Assembly (NCBI RefSeq): GCF_004005855.1
Contig: NZ_SACL01000001.1
Location: 806,001 to 870,000 of the forward strand
DNA length: 64,000 nucleotides
Direction: 5' to 3'
From: Rhodovarius crocodyli
GTDB lineage: Bacteria; Pseudomonadota; Alphaproteobacteria; Acetobacterales; Acetobacteraceae
In this document: one piece after another, positions 43,846 to 53,600 of the stretch
Position numbering within the stretch: the first letter of the stretch is position 1
Layout of the letters: each line of letters starts with the position of its first letter
Notes under the pieces: generated by a model
What the model was told of the DNA's origin: nothing
The model's database searches: none
The model's input: only the letters and a program-made list of their open reading frames with translations
Program-made: the position numbers and the translations under genes

Positions 43846-44763
43846 TCAGTCGAAGCTGATGCCTGTCAGGCCGCAGGACAGTTCCCAGAGCTGGCTCGCG
43901 ACCTCCAGGTTCAGCGCCTGCTCTGGCGGCTTCGCTTCGGTGGGGTAGCCGCGCGTCTCGCCCAGCCGGTGGGGGCCGTAGTACCCGCCCGGCCGCGCCT
44001 CGGGCGCGGTCGCGGCGAACAGGGTGGGGAGCGCCCCCTGCGCCGCCGGCTGGAAAAGGAACCAGAGAGCGGAGCGCAGCCGGCTCTGGAAACTGCCGCG
44101 CCCCGGGGCGTTGTGCAGTAGGTCGGTACGCGAGACGCCGGGATGCGCCGCGATGCTGGCGACGCCCCAGCCGGCGGCCTCGCTGCGGCGCTGCAATTCG
44201 AAGGCGAACATCAGGCAGGCGAGCTTGGACTGGCCATAGGCAGGCATCGGCGTGTAGGCGCGCCGGGATTGCAGATCGAGGAAGTTGATGGTGCCCGAGC
44301 GTGCGGCGACGCTGGACAGCGTCACCACCCGGGGCTCGCTGCCGCGCCGGAGCATCGGCAGCAGATGCGCCGTCAGCGCGAAATGCCCCAGGTAGTTGGT
44401 GCCGAATTGCAGCTCGAACCCGTCCACCGTGCTTTCCCGCCGGGGCGGGGTCATCACCGCGGCATTGTTGATCAGCACGTCGATGCTGTCCCGCTTTGCC
44501 GAGAGCCGCCGGGCGAAGGAGGCGACCGAGGCCAGCCGGGCCAGGTCGACCACCTCGAAGCACACGGTTGCGCCGGGCACCGCCGCTTTGATGCGAGTAG
44601 CGGCCTCGGCGCCCTTCGCCGGGTTGCGGCCGGCGATAACGACATCCGCGCCGGCAGCGGCGAGCGCCAGCGCATCCTCGAAGCCAAGGCCCCCGGTGCC
44701 GGTCACCACGAAGGTGCGGCCGCGCTGGGATGGCATGTCCTGGGTGGTCCAGTGATGGGTCAT
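43846..44763 (-). CDS. Short-chain dehydrogenase/reductase (retinol/protochlorophyllide reductase-like)
   Basis: A 305-residue SDR. NAD(P) site VVTGTGGLGFEDALALAAAGADVVIAGRN, the conserved NNAAVM, and the catalytic Tyr-Lys in YGQSKLA. It has the longer C-terminus of oxidoreductases in the RDH/POR-like group. It overlaps the molybdopterin subunit stop (ATGA), so it is the third gene of the IorA-IorB operon and may process the product or substrate of that hydroxylase. Confidence 0.87.
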   Translation of the reverse strand: MTHHWTTQDMPSQRGRTFVVTGTGGLGFEDALALAAAGADVVIAGRNPAKGAEAATRIKAAVPGATVCFEVVDLARLASVASFARRLSAKRDSIDVLINNAAVMTPPRRESTVDGFELQFGTNYLGHFALTAHLLPMLRRGSEPRVVTLSSVAARSGTINFLDLQSRRAYTPMPAYGQSKLACLMFAFELQRRSEAAGWGVASIAAHPGVSRTDLLHNAPGRGSFQSRLRSALWFLFQPAAQGALPTLFAATAPEARPGGYYGPHRLGETRGYPTEAKPPEQALNLEVASQLWELSCGLTGISFD

Positions 44764-47078
44764 GAAGGCTCCTTGGCCAGCACGCTGCGGGTGCGGCGCT
44801 CGCCGATGGTTTCGGTGATGGCCAGCGGCAGGCGGCGCAGCCTGCGGCCGGTGGCGTTGGCAATGGCATTGGCGATGGCGGGCGCGACCGGCGGCGTGCC
44901 GGGCTCCCCTGCCCCGCCCGGTGGCAGTTCACTGCGGATCAGCTCCACGATCACCTCTGGCGCATTGGCCAGACGCTGGACAGGGAAGTCGTGGAAGTTA
45001 GTTTCCGCGACCGCGCCGGATTCGATGGTGATGGCGTTCATCAGCGCGGCGGTGGCGCCGAAGACGATGCTGCCCTCCATCTGGGCGGCCACTGAATCGG
45101 GGTTCACCACGATCCCGACATCGGCCACGCAGAGCACCCGGTCGAGCGTGACCTCGCCATCGTCCGCAACCGTTACCTCGGCCACCTGCGCCACGATGCT
45201 GAGGAAGGATTCCTCCAGCGCCACGCCCCGCCCGCGCCCGGGCGGCAACAGGCTGCCCCAGCCCGCCAGCACCGCCACGCGCTCCAGCACGGCCAGGTGG
45301 CGCGGGCTGTCGCGCAACAGCCGGCGGCGATAGGCCACCGGGTCCTGGCCTGCGGCCAGCGCGCATTCGTCGATGAAGGATTCGGAGAAGAAGGTGTTGA
45401 AGGAATAGCCGTTGGCGCGCCAGAAGCCGATCGGCAGGTGGCTCGGCACATGCTGGCTGCGCACCCGGCGGCTGGGGATGGCGTAGTAGGATTTGTCCAG
45501 CCCCTCGGCGGTCAGGCGGTCGCCATGCGGGCTGGGCGCGAAGGGCAGGCTGCGGCCCATCGCGGAGTTCTGCAGCGACTGCGCCGCCACCATCGCGTCA
45601 TAGGCCACCGGCAACCCGTCCGGGCCCAGCGCCGCGCGCAGCCGGGCCGCGGCGTGGCTTCGATAGGTGCCATGGGTCATGTCCTGCTCACGCGACCACA
45701 GCAACTTCACGGGCCGTCCCCGGTGCCGCGCCGCCAGGAAGGCCGCCTGCGCTACCGCGTCGAACTCGTTGCGGCGGCCGAAGGCACCGCCGTTCATCGT
45801 GACATGGCCGATGACGGAGGTAGGTTCCACCCCTGCCCAGCCCGCACCCCGGTTCACGCCCCAGCGCAGGGTCATCGGCGACTGGGTGGAGGACCAGGCC
45901 TCGGCCGAGCCATCCTGGCGGATCAGCACGGTGGCGTTCATCGTCTCCATGCAGGCATGGGTGACGAATGGTACCTCATAGGTTGCGCTGACCACACGTT
46001 CCTGGCCGAGCGCGAAGCTTGCGCTCAGGTCACCCTGCTGCAGATGGACATGCGCGCCGCCGGCGTCGAGCGCGCCCCGCAGCGCGACGCCCAGACTGGC
46101 GCTGCTGACGTGGGCAGCCTCGGTCGCGGCCCAGTCGATGCGCAGGCCCTGCGCAGCCGTCTCGGCCTGCCACCAGGAACTCGCGACCACGGCCAAGCTC
46201 TTGCCGTCGATTACCGCCACATCCACCACGCCGGGCGCGCGGCGGATCTCAGCCATGTTCGCCACCCCGGCCACCGTGCCGCCGAAGACCGGCGCTTGGC
46301 GGATCGCGGCGTGCAGCATGTCCGGCAGCACGACATCGATCCCAAAGACCGGCTTGCCCCGGATCTTGTCGGGGATGTCCACGCGGCGCTGCGGCGTGCC
46401 GATGACGCGCCAGGCGGAAACGGGCCTGAGCGCCGGGTTGCGTGGCGGCGGCAGACGGGCGGCATCGCGTGCCAGCGCGCCATAGGCGATCGCCCGCCCC
46501 GTGGCCGCGTGCCGCACCAAGCCGTCACTGGTGGTCAGTTCGGCCACGGGCACACCCAGCCGCGCGGCCCCCGCCGCCAACAGCATATGCCGCGCCGCCG
46601 CCCCGGCGCTGCGCATCGGGAACCACAGCCCATAGGTCGAGGACGAACCGCCGGTGACGATCAACGGCACCAGCCCCAGCGCCCGCTGCCCGGCCCAGAG
46701 CAGTGGCCCGCGCGCATCTTCGGGGCGCGTGCGCAGGGACAGGGCGTAGTTGGTGTAGACGGGCAGCAGCCCGGTCGGGTGTTCGACGCTGATGCGGTCG
46801 TCGAAAGGGATGTCCAGCTCCTCCGCGACCAGCATCGCCATGCCGGTATGGATGCCCTGGCCCATCTCGGTACGGGGCACCTGGATCACCACGCGGCCGT
46901 CCTCTTGGATGGCCAGGAAGGCGTTGAGGACAGCGCGGTTGCCGTCGACGAAGCCATCCGGCCCGTCCATGTCCACGGTCGCGAGATAGCCGGTGCCGGC
47001 CACCCCCGCGACCAGGGCGGTGCCGCCCAGCGCCGCCCCAGTGAAAAGGAAGGCGCGGCGGGAGAGGATGCGTGCCAT
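44760..47078 (-). CDS. Molybdenum hydroxylase large subunit (IorB / aldehyde oxidase-like)
   Basis: A 772-residue xanthine oxidase-family molybdopterin subunit. A twin-arginine leader (LSRRAFLFTGAALGG) targets it to the periplasm. The family segment VVIQVPRTEMGQGIHTGMAMLVAEEL lies near residues 60-90. FVTHACMETMNATVLIRQDGSAEAWSSTQSP is a molybdopterin-binding region. It pairs with the [2Fe-2S] subunit upstream (5-bp gap). Type is that of isoquinoline 1-oxidoreductase or related aldehyde/heterocycle oxidases. No cytochrome c electron acceptor gene is adjacent. Confidence 0.9.
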   Translation of the reverse strand: MARILSRRAFLFTGAALGGTALVAGVAGTGYLATVDMDGPDGFVDGNRAVLNAFLAIQEDGRVVIQVPRTEMGQGIHTGMAMLVAEELDIPFDDRISVEHPTGLLPVYTNYALSLRTRPEDARGPLLWAGQRALGLVPLIVTGGSSSTYGLWFPMRSAGAAARHMLLAAGAARLGVPVAELTTSDGLVRHAATGRAIAYGALARDAARLPPPRNPALRPVSAWRVIGTPQRRVDIPDKIRGKPVFGIDVVLPDMLHAAIRQAPVFGGTVAGVANMAEIRRAPGVVDVAVIDGKSLAVVASSWWQAETAAQGLRIDWAATEAAHVSSASLGVALRGALDAGGAHVHLQQGDLSASFALGQERVVSATYEVPFVTHACMETMNATVLIRQDGSAEAWSSTQSPMTLRWGVNRGAGWAGVEPTSVIGHVTMNGGAFGRRNEFDAVAQAAFLAARHRGRPVKLLWSREQDMTHGTYRSHAAARLRAALGPDGLPVAYDAMVAAQSLQNSAMGRSLPFAPSPHGDRLTAEGLDKSYYAIPSRRVRSQHVPSHLPIGFWRANGYSFNTFFSESFIDECALAAGQDPVAYRRRLLRDSPRHLAVLERVAVLAGWGSLLPPGRGRGVALEESFLSIVAQVAEVTVADDGEVTLDRVLCVADVGIVVNPDSVAAQMEGSIVFGATAALMNAITIESGAVAETNFHDFPVQRLANAPEVIVELIRSELPPGGAGEPGTPPVAPAIANAIANATGRRLRRLPLAITETIGERRTRSVLAKEPS

Positions 47079-47083
47079 GGCGC

Positions 47084-47548
47084 TCAACCCTGAACCCGCG
47101 CCGCGGCGGCGCGATGGATGGCGCGGCGGATGCGCGGATAGGTGCCGCAGCGGCAGATGTTGGTGATCGCCTCGTTGATCTCGGCGTCGCTGGGGTTGGG
47201 GTTGCGGTCCAGTAGCGCCGTGACGGCGACCAGGAAGCCGGGCTGGCAGAAGCCGCATTGCGGCACCTGCTCCTCCAGCCAGGCCTGCTGCACGGCAGAC
47301 AGCGCGCCCTCCACCCCGGACAGCCCCTCCACCGTCACCACCGAGGCGCCCTCGACCTCGGCCAGCGGCGTGACGCAGGAGGGGGTGGAAACGCCGTCGA
47401 TCAGTACCCGGCAGGCACCGCACTGAGCGACGCCGCAGCCGTATTTCGGCCCCAGCAGGCCCAGGTCTTCACGCAACACCCACAGCAGCGGCTTGTCCGG
47501 AGGGGCGGAGACGCGCACGGCGGTGTCGTTTACGGTCAGGGAAATCAT
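47084..47548 (-). CDS. Molybdenum hydroxylase [2Fe-2S] small subunit (IorA-like)
   Basis: A 154-residue protein with two [2Fe-2S] clusters. The plant-type cluster uses Cys38, Cys43, Cys46 and Cys58 (YGCGVAQCGACRVLI...SC). The second uses Cys98, Cys101, Cys132 and Cys134 (CGFC...ICRC). It passes electrons from the molybdenum centre of the following subunit. Full length for the family. No signal peptide of its own; it would be carried out by the Tat leader of the large subunit. Confidence 0.93.
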   Translation of the reverse strand: MISLTVNDTAVRVSAPPDKPLLWVLREDLGLLGPKYGCGVAQCGACRVLIDGVSTPSCVTPLAEVEGASVVTVEGLSGVEGALSAVQQAWLEEQVPQCGFCQPGFLVAVTALLDRNPNPSDAEINEAITNICRCGTYPRIRRAIHRAAAARVQG

Positions 47549-47883
47549 GGGTCAGACGGCCGGGAAGGTGGCGTGCCAAGGGCGGCTTGTCGCAGGGCGG
47601 GTCGGCGTCATCGGGGTCTCCGGCTCGGTGATGAGCCGGGACGTTGCGATGCGAAGGCTTCCGGGATGTTTCCAGATGGAACCGGCGGCTGCCGGGGCTG
47701 AAGCGCTGTGGTCAACGCCCAGCAGGTTTCGCGGCGGGGGAGAACGGGGGAAGGCCACCATGCCGGCAGGGTCGGCGGCGGAACCCTTGCATGTGTTCTG
47801 GCGCTAGGGAACCGGTGCGCGATTGCTGACCGCATACCTACAGGCCCAGGAAGGACCCAAAGGCCCCCCCCCCCTCCCACCCC
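47549..47883. other. Gap without recognisable gene (335 bp)
   Basis: Between the [2Fe-2S] subunit start and the phage remnant. It must hold the promoter of the minus-strand IorA-IorB-SDR operon, but no clear -35/-10 or operator is visible. A homopolymer-rich C stretch lies at about 47866-47885. Confidence 0.3.
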
Positions 47884-48679
47884 CTATGCCTCGGCCGCCT
47901 CCATGGCCTTCGCCTGAGCCCTCAGAAGCTCAAGGAGGGCATCGGGCGCCATGCCGAGGGTCGGGGCCATCCCGGCACTGGCGGCCTGCATGAAGGGCTC
48001 CAGGACGGCCTGACGCCTGCCCCTCGCGGCGCCCTGCTGCCGGTATGCCGTCGCGGCTGCATCCGCTGCCAGCCGGCGCGCTATCTCCTCGGCTTCATCG
48101 CCGCCCACGACCGATGCTCGCCAGTCCCGTGGCAGGGGCACCAGGCTGATCTCATAGAAGCGCCAGCGCCGCAGCACCTGGGCGTCGGTGCCGTTCAGCG
48201 GCTCGAGGTTCTTCCTGCTGAAACAGTACCCCATGCTGCAATTCTGGAGGGCCACGGGCTCGCTCCAACGCATCGCGTGCGCGCATCTCGATGGCGAGGC
48301 CGGAGCTGATCTTCTCGGCCGCGGCGATGTTCTCGGTGGCCACCCATTTCTCGAAGCGATTGAGAAGCTCATCCGCCTCCATGATGGCGGCGTTGGTCTG
48401 CGCATCGCGGTCCCGCTTCTCCGCTGCGCGTAGCTGCTCGCCCAGTGCGGTGACAACGACCGAAGCGCGCTCGGCCCCTGAGCGAGCCTCGACCAAGGCC
48501 ACCTCGCCTTTCTCCACCTCGCTGGCGCTGCCATTCAGCAGCAGGTTGGGCCGATCGGCTTCGAGCTGGGCGACGGCTGCTTTCCGATCGGCCAGCACCT
48601 CCATCGCCTTCGCGACGGCCGCGCTGATGACCTCGGTCTGGGTCCGGGGCCGCAGCCCCACGAGTGCTTTCAGGTCCAT
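47884..48679 (-). pseudogene. Broken phage genes: coiled-coil phage protein joined out of frame to an HK97-type prohead protease C-terminus
   Basis: From 48679 (GGAGAACC leader) an ORF starts MDLKALVGLRPRTQTEV and runs through a coiled-coil stretch (VEKGEVALVEARSGAERASVV). Near 48260 the good coding frame shifts. In the new frame MGYCFSRKNLEPLNG (from 48234) and RRWRFYEISLVPLPRDWRASVV match the C-terminal region of HK97-family prohead proteases, and this frame runs to a stop at 47884. The first frame stays open until 48152 but then reads as frame-shifted sequence. So two phage genes were joined by deletion or hit by a frameshift. The family call for the protease is moderate; the first part is unassigned. 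Confidence 0.55.
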
Positions 48680-48800
48680 GATGGTTCTCCGCACCGGGTT
48701 GGAAAGTCGGTCTGCCGCCCGGTGCCAGCGGCGACCGGAAGGGTTGGGGCGAGGCCTGATCGGTGCGGTGTTTGACCGCCTCTCGGCCGGCCACACCTAC

Positions 48801-48827
48801 CCGCACGCCGCCCCGAAGGGCGTGCGG
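48801..48827. terminator. Hairpin close to the right island repeat
   Basis: Perfect 9-bp arms CCGCACGCC / GGCGTGCGG with a 9-nt loop, 46 bp before the right attachment copy. It may be a phage terminator or recombination-site structure. The flanks 48680-48873 hold no recognisable gene. Confidence 0.4.
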
Positions 48828-48873
48828 AAGTACGTAGGGGGTATGGGGGACTCTGACCTCCGCAACCTCCGCA

Positions 48874-48908
48874 AGGTTCAATCCCTGCCGCACCCACCAT
48901 CGTTTTCA
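48874..48908 (+). repeat. Attachment-site copy (right end of island)
   Basis: Degenerate copy of the tRNA-Val 3' end with 34 of 35 identity to 40192-40226 (C at 48888 replaces the T-arm T). There is no tRNA 5' half here, so this is the duplicated end made by integration and not a second tRNA gene. Confidence 0.8.
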
Positions 48909-49284
48909 AGCAGTTAGTCCCTTGTCTGTCCTTCCCGAAGGGCAGCTATCGCGCAATCCGCCAGGACGAGCGCCTGGCGGTGCGCCATCAAATTCTATGG
49001 GCGCGCTGTACCCGATCTTCGCTGACGCCGTCTGCGGTCTGAACTGCTGGCTGACGGAAGGCCAGCGAGAGCCGGAAGTCCCCCGGCTCCCAGCCGCATG
49101 AGCAGTGAATGACCCTCGGCACTGCCTGAAGGTTCGCCTCCAGGTATCGGCGGCGCCCGACAGGGCCCTGGTGCCCAAGCCGTTTCCTGCCAATACTTCA
49201 GTGCGCCCCGTGCCCACCATGGACGCATCAACCCGGCCGTGCAGGAGGCGACATGCAACACCCCGAGAACCCCGGACCCGCCCG
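48909..49284. other. Gap between island and sarcosine oxidase-like gene (376 bp)
   Basis: No gene is recognisable. It contains one hairpin, 48958-48980, with arms CCGCCAGG / CCTGGCGG and a 7-nt loop. It includes the region that faces the amine oxidase and may hold that gene's promoter. Confidence 0.3.
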
Positions 49285-50460
49285 ATGATCCGCGCCGACA
49301 TCGCCGTCATCGGCCTCGGCGCCATGGGGGCCGCGACCCTTTATCAGCTTGCCCGGATGGGTGTGTCGGCGGTCGGCATCGACCGCTATGCGCCGCCGCA
49401 CAGCCTGGGCTCCAGCCATGGGGAGACGCGCATTACCCGTCTCGCGGTGGGTGAGGGCCAGGAATACGCGCCGCTCGTCATCCGCTCCCACCAGCTGTGG
49501 CGGCAGCTGGAGGCCGAGACGGACGAGGCGCTGCTGGAAGCCTGCGGCTTCCTGATGATGGCACCGCGCGGGGTGCACACCGGCCACCACGGCAAGACCG
49601 ACTTCCTGAACAAGACCATCGGCGTGGCGCAGCGCCACGGGATCGCGCATGAAACCCTCGATGCCGCGCAGATCGCCGCCCGCTTCCCCTGCTTCGGCCT
49701 GACGGGTGAGGAGGAGGGCTATTTCGAGCCCGATGGCGGCTTCGTGTATCCGGAGCGCTGCATCGCCGCCCAGCTCCGCCGCGCCCAGGCGCTCGGCGCG
49801 CGCGTGGTCACCGGCACGCGCGTGCTGACCATGCGGCGCGATGGCGGCGCCATGCTGCTGGAGACGGATGCGGAGCCGGTGCTGGCCGACCAGGTGGTGG
49901 TCGCGGCCGGCGCCTGGGCCGGCGGCCTGATCGGCGGGCTGGCGCAGCAGGTTCTGGTGCCTCGCCGCCAGGTGCTGCACTGGTTCGCGGTCGAGGACGA
50001 GGCAGCCTACGCGCCCGGTGCCTGCCCCAGTTATATCTGGATGCATGGCGCCAGGCCCGAGGATTACTTCTATGGCTTCCCCTCCCTGCCGGGCAGCGGA
50101 ACCGTCAAGGTCGCCTCCGAGCAGTACGCATCCGCCTGCGACCCGGACACGGTGGACCGCGCGGTGGACCCCGCGAACAGTGCCGCCATGTTCGCCGAAC
50201 ACGTCCGGGGGCGGCTGACCGGCGCGCGCGCCCAACCCTCCCGCGCGGAATCCTGCCTCTATACCGTCACCCCCGACTCCAACTTCGTGATCGAGCGGCT
50301 GGCCGAGGAGGAGCGGGTGATCCTTGCCTCCCCCTGCTCCGGTCACGGCTTCAAGCACTCGGCCGCGATTGGCGAGGCGATCGCGCAGCTTGCCGTGCGT
50401 GGAAAGCCCGAGCTGGACCTGTCGGCCTTCCGCCTGGCCAATTACGCGCCCGCAGCCTGA
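49285..50460 (+). CDS. Monomeric sarcosine oxidase / N-methyl-amino-acid oxidase family (SolA-like)
   Basis: A 391-residue DAO-fold flavoenzyme. FAD site AVIGLGAMGAATLYQLARMG at the N-terminus. The Cys in ESCLYTVTPDSNFVIERL (Cys324) corresponds to the covalent FAD Cys of monomeric sarcosine oxidase and N-methyltryptophan oxidase. GHGFKHSAAIGEAIAQL is the C-terminal FAD contact. It oxidises an N-methyl amino acid to the amino acid, formaldehyde and hydrogen peroxide. Start ATG 49285 is chosen because it opens the FAD domain; upstream in-frame ATGs are poor. Confidence 0.88.
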   Translation: MIRADIAVIGLGAMGAATLYQLARMGVSAVGIDRYAPPHSLGSSHGETRITRLAVGEGQEYAPLVIRSHQLWRQLEAETDEALLEACGFLMMAPRGVHTGHHGKTDFLNKTIGVAQRHGIAHETLDAAQIAARFPCFGLTGEEEGYFEPDGGFVYPERCIAAQLRRAQALGARVVTGTRVLTMRRDGGAMLLETDAEPVLADQVVVAAGAWAGGLIGGLAQQVLVPRRQVLHWFAVEDEAAYAPGACPSYIWMHGARPEDYFYGFPSLPGSGTVKVASEQYASACDPDTVDRAVDPANSAAMFAEHVRGRLTGARAQPSRAESCLYTVTPDSNFVIERLAEEERVILASPCSGHGFKHSAAIGEAIAQLAVRGKPELDLSAFRLANYAPAA

Positions 50461-50610
50461 CCGAAGGCCCGCCCCTGTGCCGCGGCGGTGGCCCAGGGGC
50501 GGGGAAGACGCTTTCCTCCGCACCTAACGCAAAATATATCAATCCCGAATCGCAATGTATTAACAAAGGGTAGATCATCCGGCCCGTTTCGCATCGGGGC
50601 AGAGAATTCG

Positions 50611-53600
50611 TTGAGCACGCAGGCACCTTTCCTGTCCACGCCGCCGATGGATCGCGTGCTGCAACAGTCCGGAAACTATGCCTTCCGCATTTTCAACTTC
50701 ACCGATTATGACACGCCCGACCTGACCTACACCGCCACGCTGGGCGATGGCGGCGCCCTGCCGGGCTGGATCAGCTTCGACCCCGCGCTGCAGCGCTTCG
50801 CCGTCTCACCGCCCGACGGCTTCCTGGGCACGCTGGACATCCGCGTCACTGCCTCTGACGGCACGGACAGCGCCAGCGGCGATTTCACGCTGCAGATCAC
50901 CCCGGCCAACAGCCCGCCCGTGCTGGTGCAGCCCCTGCCGAACCGCGACGCCGTGACCGGCGAGCAGTTCGATTTCCGCCTGCCGGACGGCACCTTCGCC
51001 GACGCCGACGAACCCAACCTGTTCTACACCGCCACCCTGGCCGATGGCGGCGCGCTGCCGGGCTGGCTTTCCTTCAACAGCGGCACCGGCCTGTTCGAGG
51101 GCACGCCCCCCAACGGGCAGACCGGCGAGTACAATATCGTCGTCACCGCGACGGACGGCATCGCGAGCGCGAGCGGGGGCTTCCACCTCTCCGTGCGCAG
51201 CAGCAACGCGGCACCCCAGGCCAGCCCCCTCCCTGCCCAGGCCGTGGCCGAGGAGACGCCCTGGGCATTCACCCTGCCGGCCAATGCCTTCACCGACCCC
51301 GACAGCAGCGGCCTCGTCTATCGCGCCGCCCTGGCGGACGGCATGCCCCTGCCGGGCTGGCTCAGCTTCGACCCGCAGACGCGAAGCTTCAGCGGCACCC
51401 CGGGCCGGGATTTCACCGGCAGCCTGATCATCGCCGTCACCGCCGATGACGGCAGCCGCGTGGCGACCAGCACCTTCCTGCTGACCGTGACGAATGTGGA
51501 GGACGCGCCCCGGCTGGTGATCCCGCTGCACGACCAGGTGGTGCAGGAGGACACGGATTTCGCCTTCAACCAGTACGTGTCGCACGACTTCATCGACCCC
51601 GACGGGGACGCGCTGACCTATACCGTCACGCTGGATGACGGCAGCCCGCTGCCCGCCTGGCTGCACACCGTCGACCTGGGCGGCGTGAAGATCTCCTTCA
51701 ACGGCACCCCGCCGCAGGACTTCAACGGCACCCTGGCCGTGCGCATCACGGCCAGCGACGGCGTGCTGCAGACATCGGACGTGTTCAACCTGGTCTTCGC
51801 GCCGGTGAATGATGCCCCGGTGCTGGCCGTGCCGACGCCCAACCACCGCGTGACACCGGGCCTGGCCTTCGTGCTGGCCTTGCCCGCCGGCACCTTCACC
51901 GATGTGGACGGCCCCGGCCTGACCTACAGCGCCACGCGCGCCGACGGCACGGCGCTGCCCGGCTGGCTCGGTTTCGACCCTGCCACGCGCAGCTTCAGCG
52001 GCACGCCGCCCGCGGGCTTCACCGGCCTTGCCGTCACAGTCACGGCCAGCGACGGGCTGAGCAGCGCCGCCGAGACCTTCGCCCTGGCCACCGGCGCGCC
52101 GCTGCTGCTGAACCCGTTGGCGGACCAGACGCTGGTCCAGGGCAATCCCTGGCGGTACAGCTTCGCGGCCGACAGCTTCCTGGACCTCGACACCGCCAGC
52201 CTGGCCTATACCGCGACGCTGGCCGATGGTTCCGCCCTGCCGGGCTGGCTGCATTTCGACGCCGCGACGCGCAGCTTCACCGGCACCGCGCCGGCCGGCT
52301 GGTCGGGCCATGCCGATATCCGCGTCACCGCCTCCGACGGGACGAACAGCGCGAGCGACGTGTTCGCCCTGAACCAGCTGGGCGATTTCAGCTTCCGTCT
52401 CAGCGGTTCCGCCTGGGGGCTGAATGCGCCGAGCGAAGTGCATTTCCGCTTCGACCCGCTCTATTACGAGATCGGCAACAGCTGGTCGGTCGGCTTCTCG
52501 GAGGATTTCTCGGCCGGGCCGCTCTATGGCGGCGTCAGCGCCAGCGTGGGCTTCGGCTACAACTTCCAGGCCGGGCTGCTGCTGGACCTGACGCTCAGGC
52601 CCGACAGCTATGACCTGGCGGCGGATTTCCGCATCACCGAAACCCGTTCCACCGCGGCCCAGGCCATCAACAGCGCGCCCTTCGTCATCGTGGGGGCGGT
52701 GTTCGAGGATACCTCCCACTTCAACGTCACGGCCGCCGACCAGGCCTTCGCGCTGCATGCCTTCGCTGGCATCACGGCCTCCATCGGCGCGCTGCTCAGC
52801 GCCAGCGTGCATGGCGGCTTCCGCTTCCCCAGCATCGACCTCGGGCCCTTCGGCAGCATCTCTCTGCCCGACGTCACGGCCTCGGTTTCGCTCGACCTGC
52901 CGATCGACTTCCTCAGCATCGGCAAGATCGAGGTGGCGAACGGCCAGATCACGATGCCCAGCAACGGCATCATCGGCGGCGTGGATGTGAACATCCAGAG
53001 CGGCGACCCGGTCTATGACGTGCACCTGGCGCAGAAGATCAACGACGACTGGGGCAAGCTCTCCTTCCTCGCGCCCACCGGCTTCACCATCAACGAGTAT
53101 GAGCTGCTGCCGGCCACCACCGGCAACATCGGCGCCATGCGCGTCAGCGCGGTTTCCGATCCCATCGCCTCCGCCTCGGCCGATGTGGACAAGATGGTGA
53201 CGGAGCTGGTGAAGGCCCTGCACCCCGAGATCGACCTGGAGAAGCTGTTCCACCCGCGCCTGCCCTTCGAGACGGGCATCGGCACCATCGGGCTCGGCGT
53301 GGACAATGACTTCAGCCTGGTGGGCGATATCAGCCTGAAGGAGGAAATGACCTTCACCCCCTCCGTCCACTACGTGATGACCACGAGCTACGGCCAGACC
53401 GTCACGGGCCAGCAGGGAGACATCACGCAGTTCGACACGCCGGAGGGCGAGGGCAGCTTCCAGGTCGATGCGACCTATACTTCCGTCGCCACGCTGACCA
53501 CGGTGATCAGCCTGGTCGGCACCATGCATTTCGACATCAGCCTGCTGGCGGCGGCGCTGGACGTGAAGATCGGCGAAAGCCCGATCGACATCACCTTTCC

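Larger units (their letters stand above)
40218..48908. mobile_element. Putative tRNA-Val-integrated genomic island / decayed prophage
   Basis: 8.7 kb bounded by the 35-bp direct repeat at the tRNA-Val 3' end and at 48874-48908. Contents: two-component system, methyltransferase, small membrane protein, SDR, a molybdenum hydroxylase pair, and broken phage structural genes within 200 bp of the right repeat. No integrase or excisionase is seen, so the element would be immobile. The first 197 bases after the tRNA (40218-40414) hold no recognisable gene. The island interpretation is strong on the repeats and phage remnants and weaker on whether all cargo arrived together. Confidence 0.65.

Noticed and set aside
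45297-47093. Plus-strand open frame opposite the molybdenum hydroxylase gene
   Set aside because: Arises from the same codon bias on the antisense strand; no family match.
48874-48908. Second tRNA-Val gene
   Set aside because: Only the 3' half is present; there is no acceptor 5' strand, D-arm or anticodon arm upstream.
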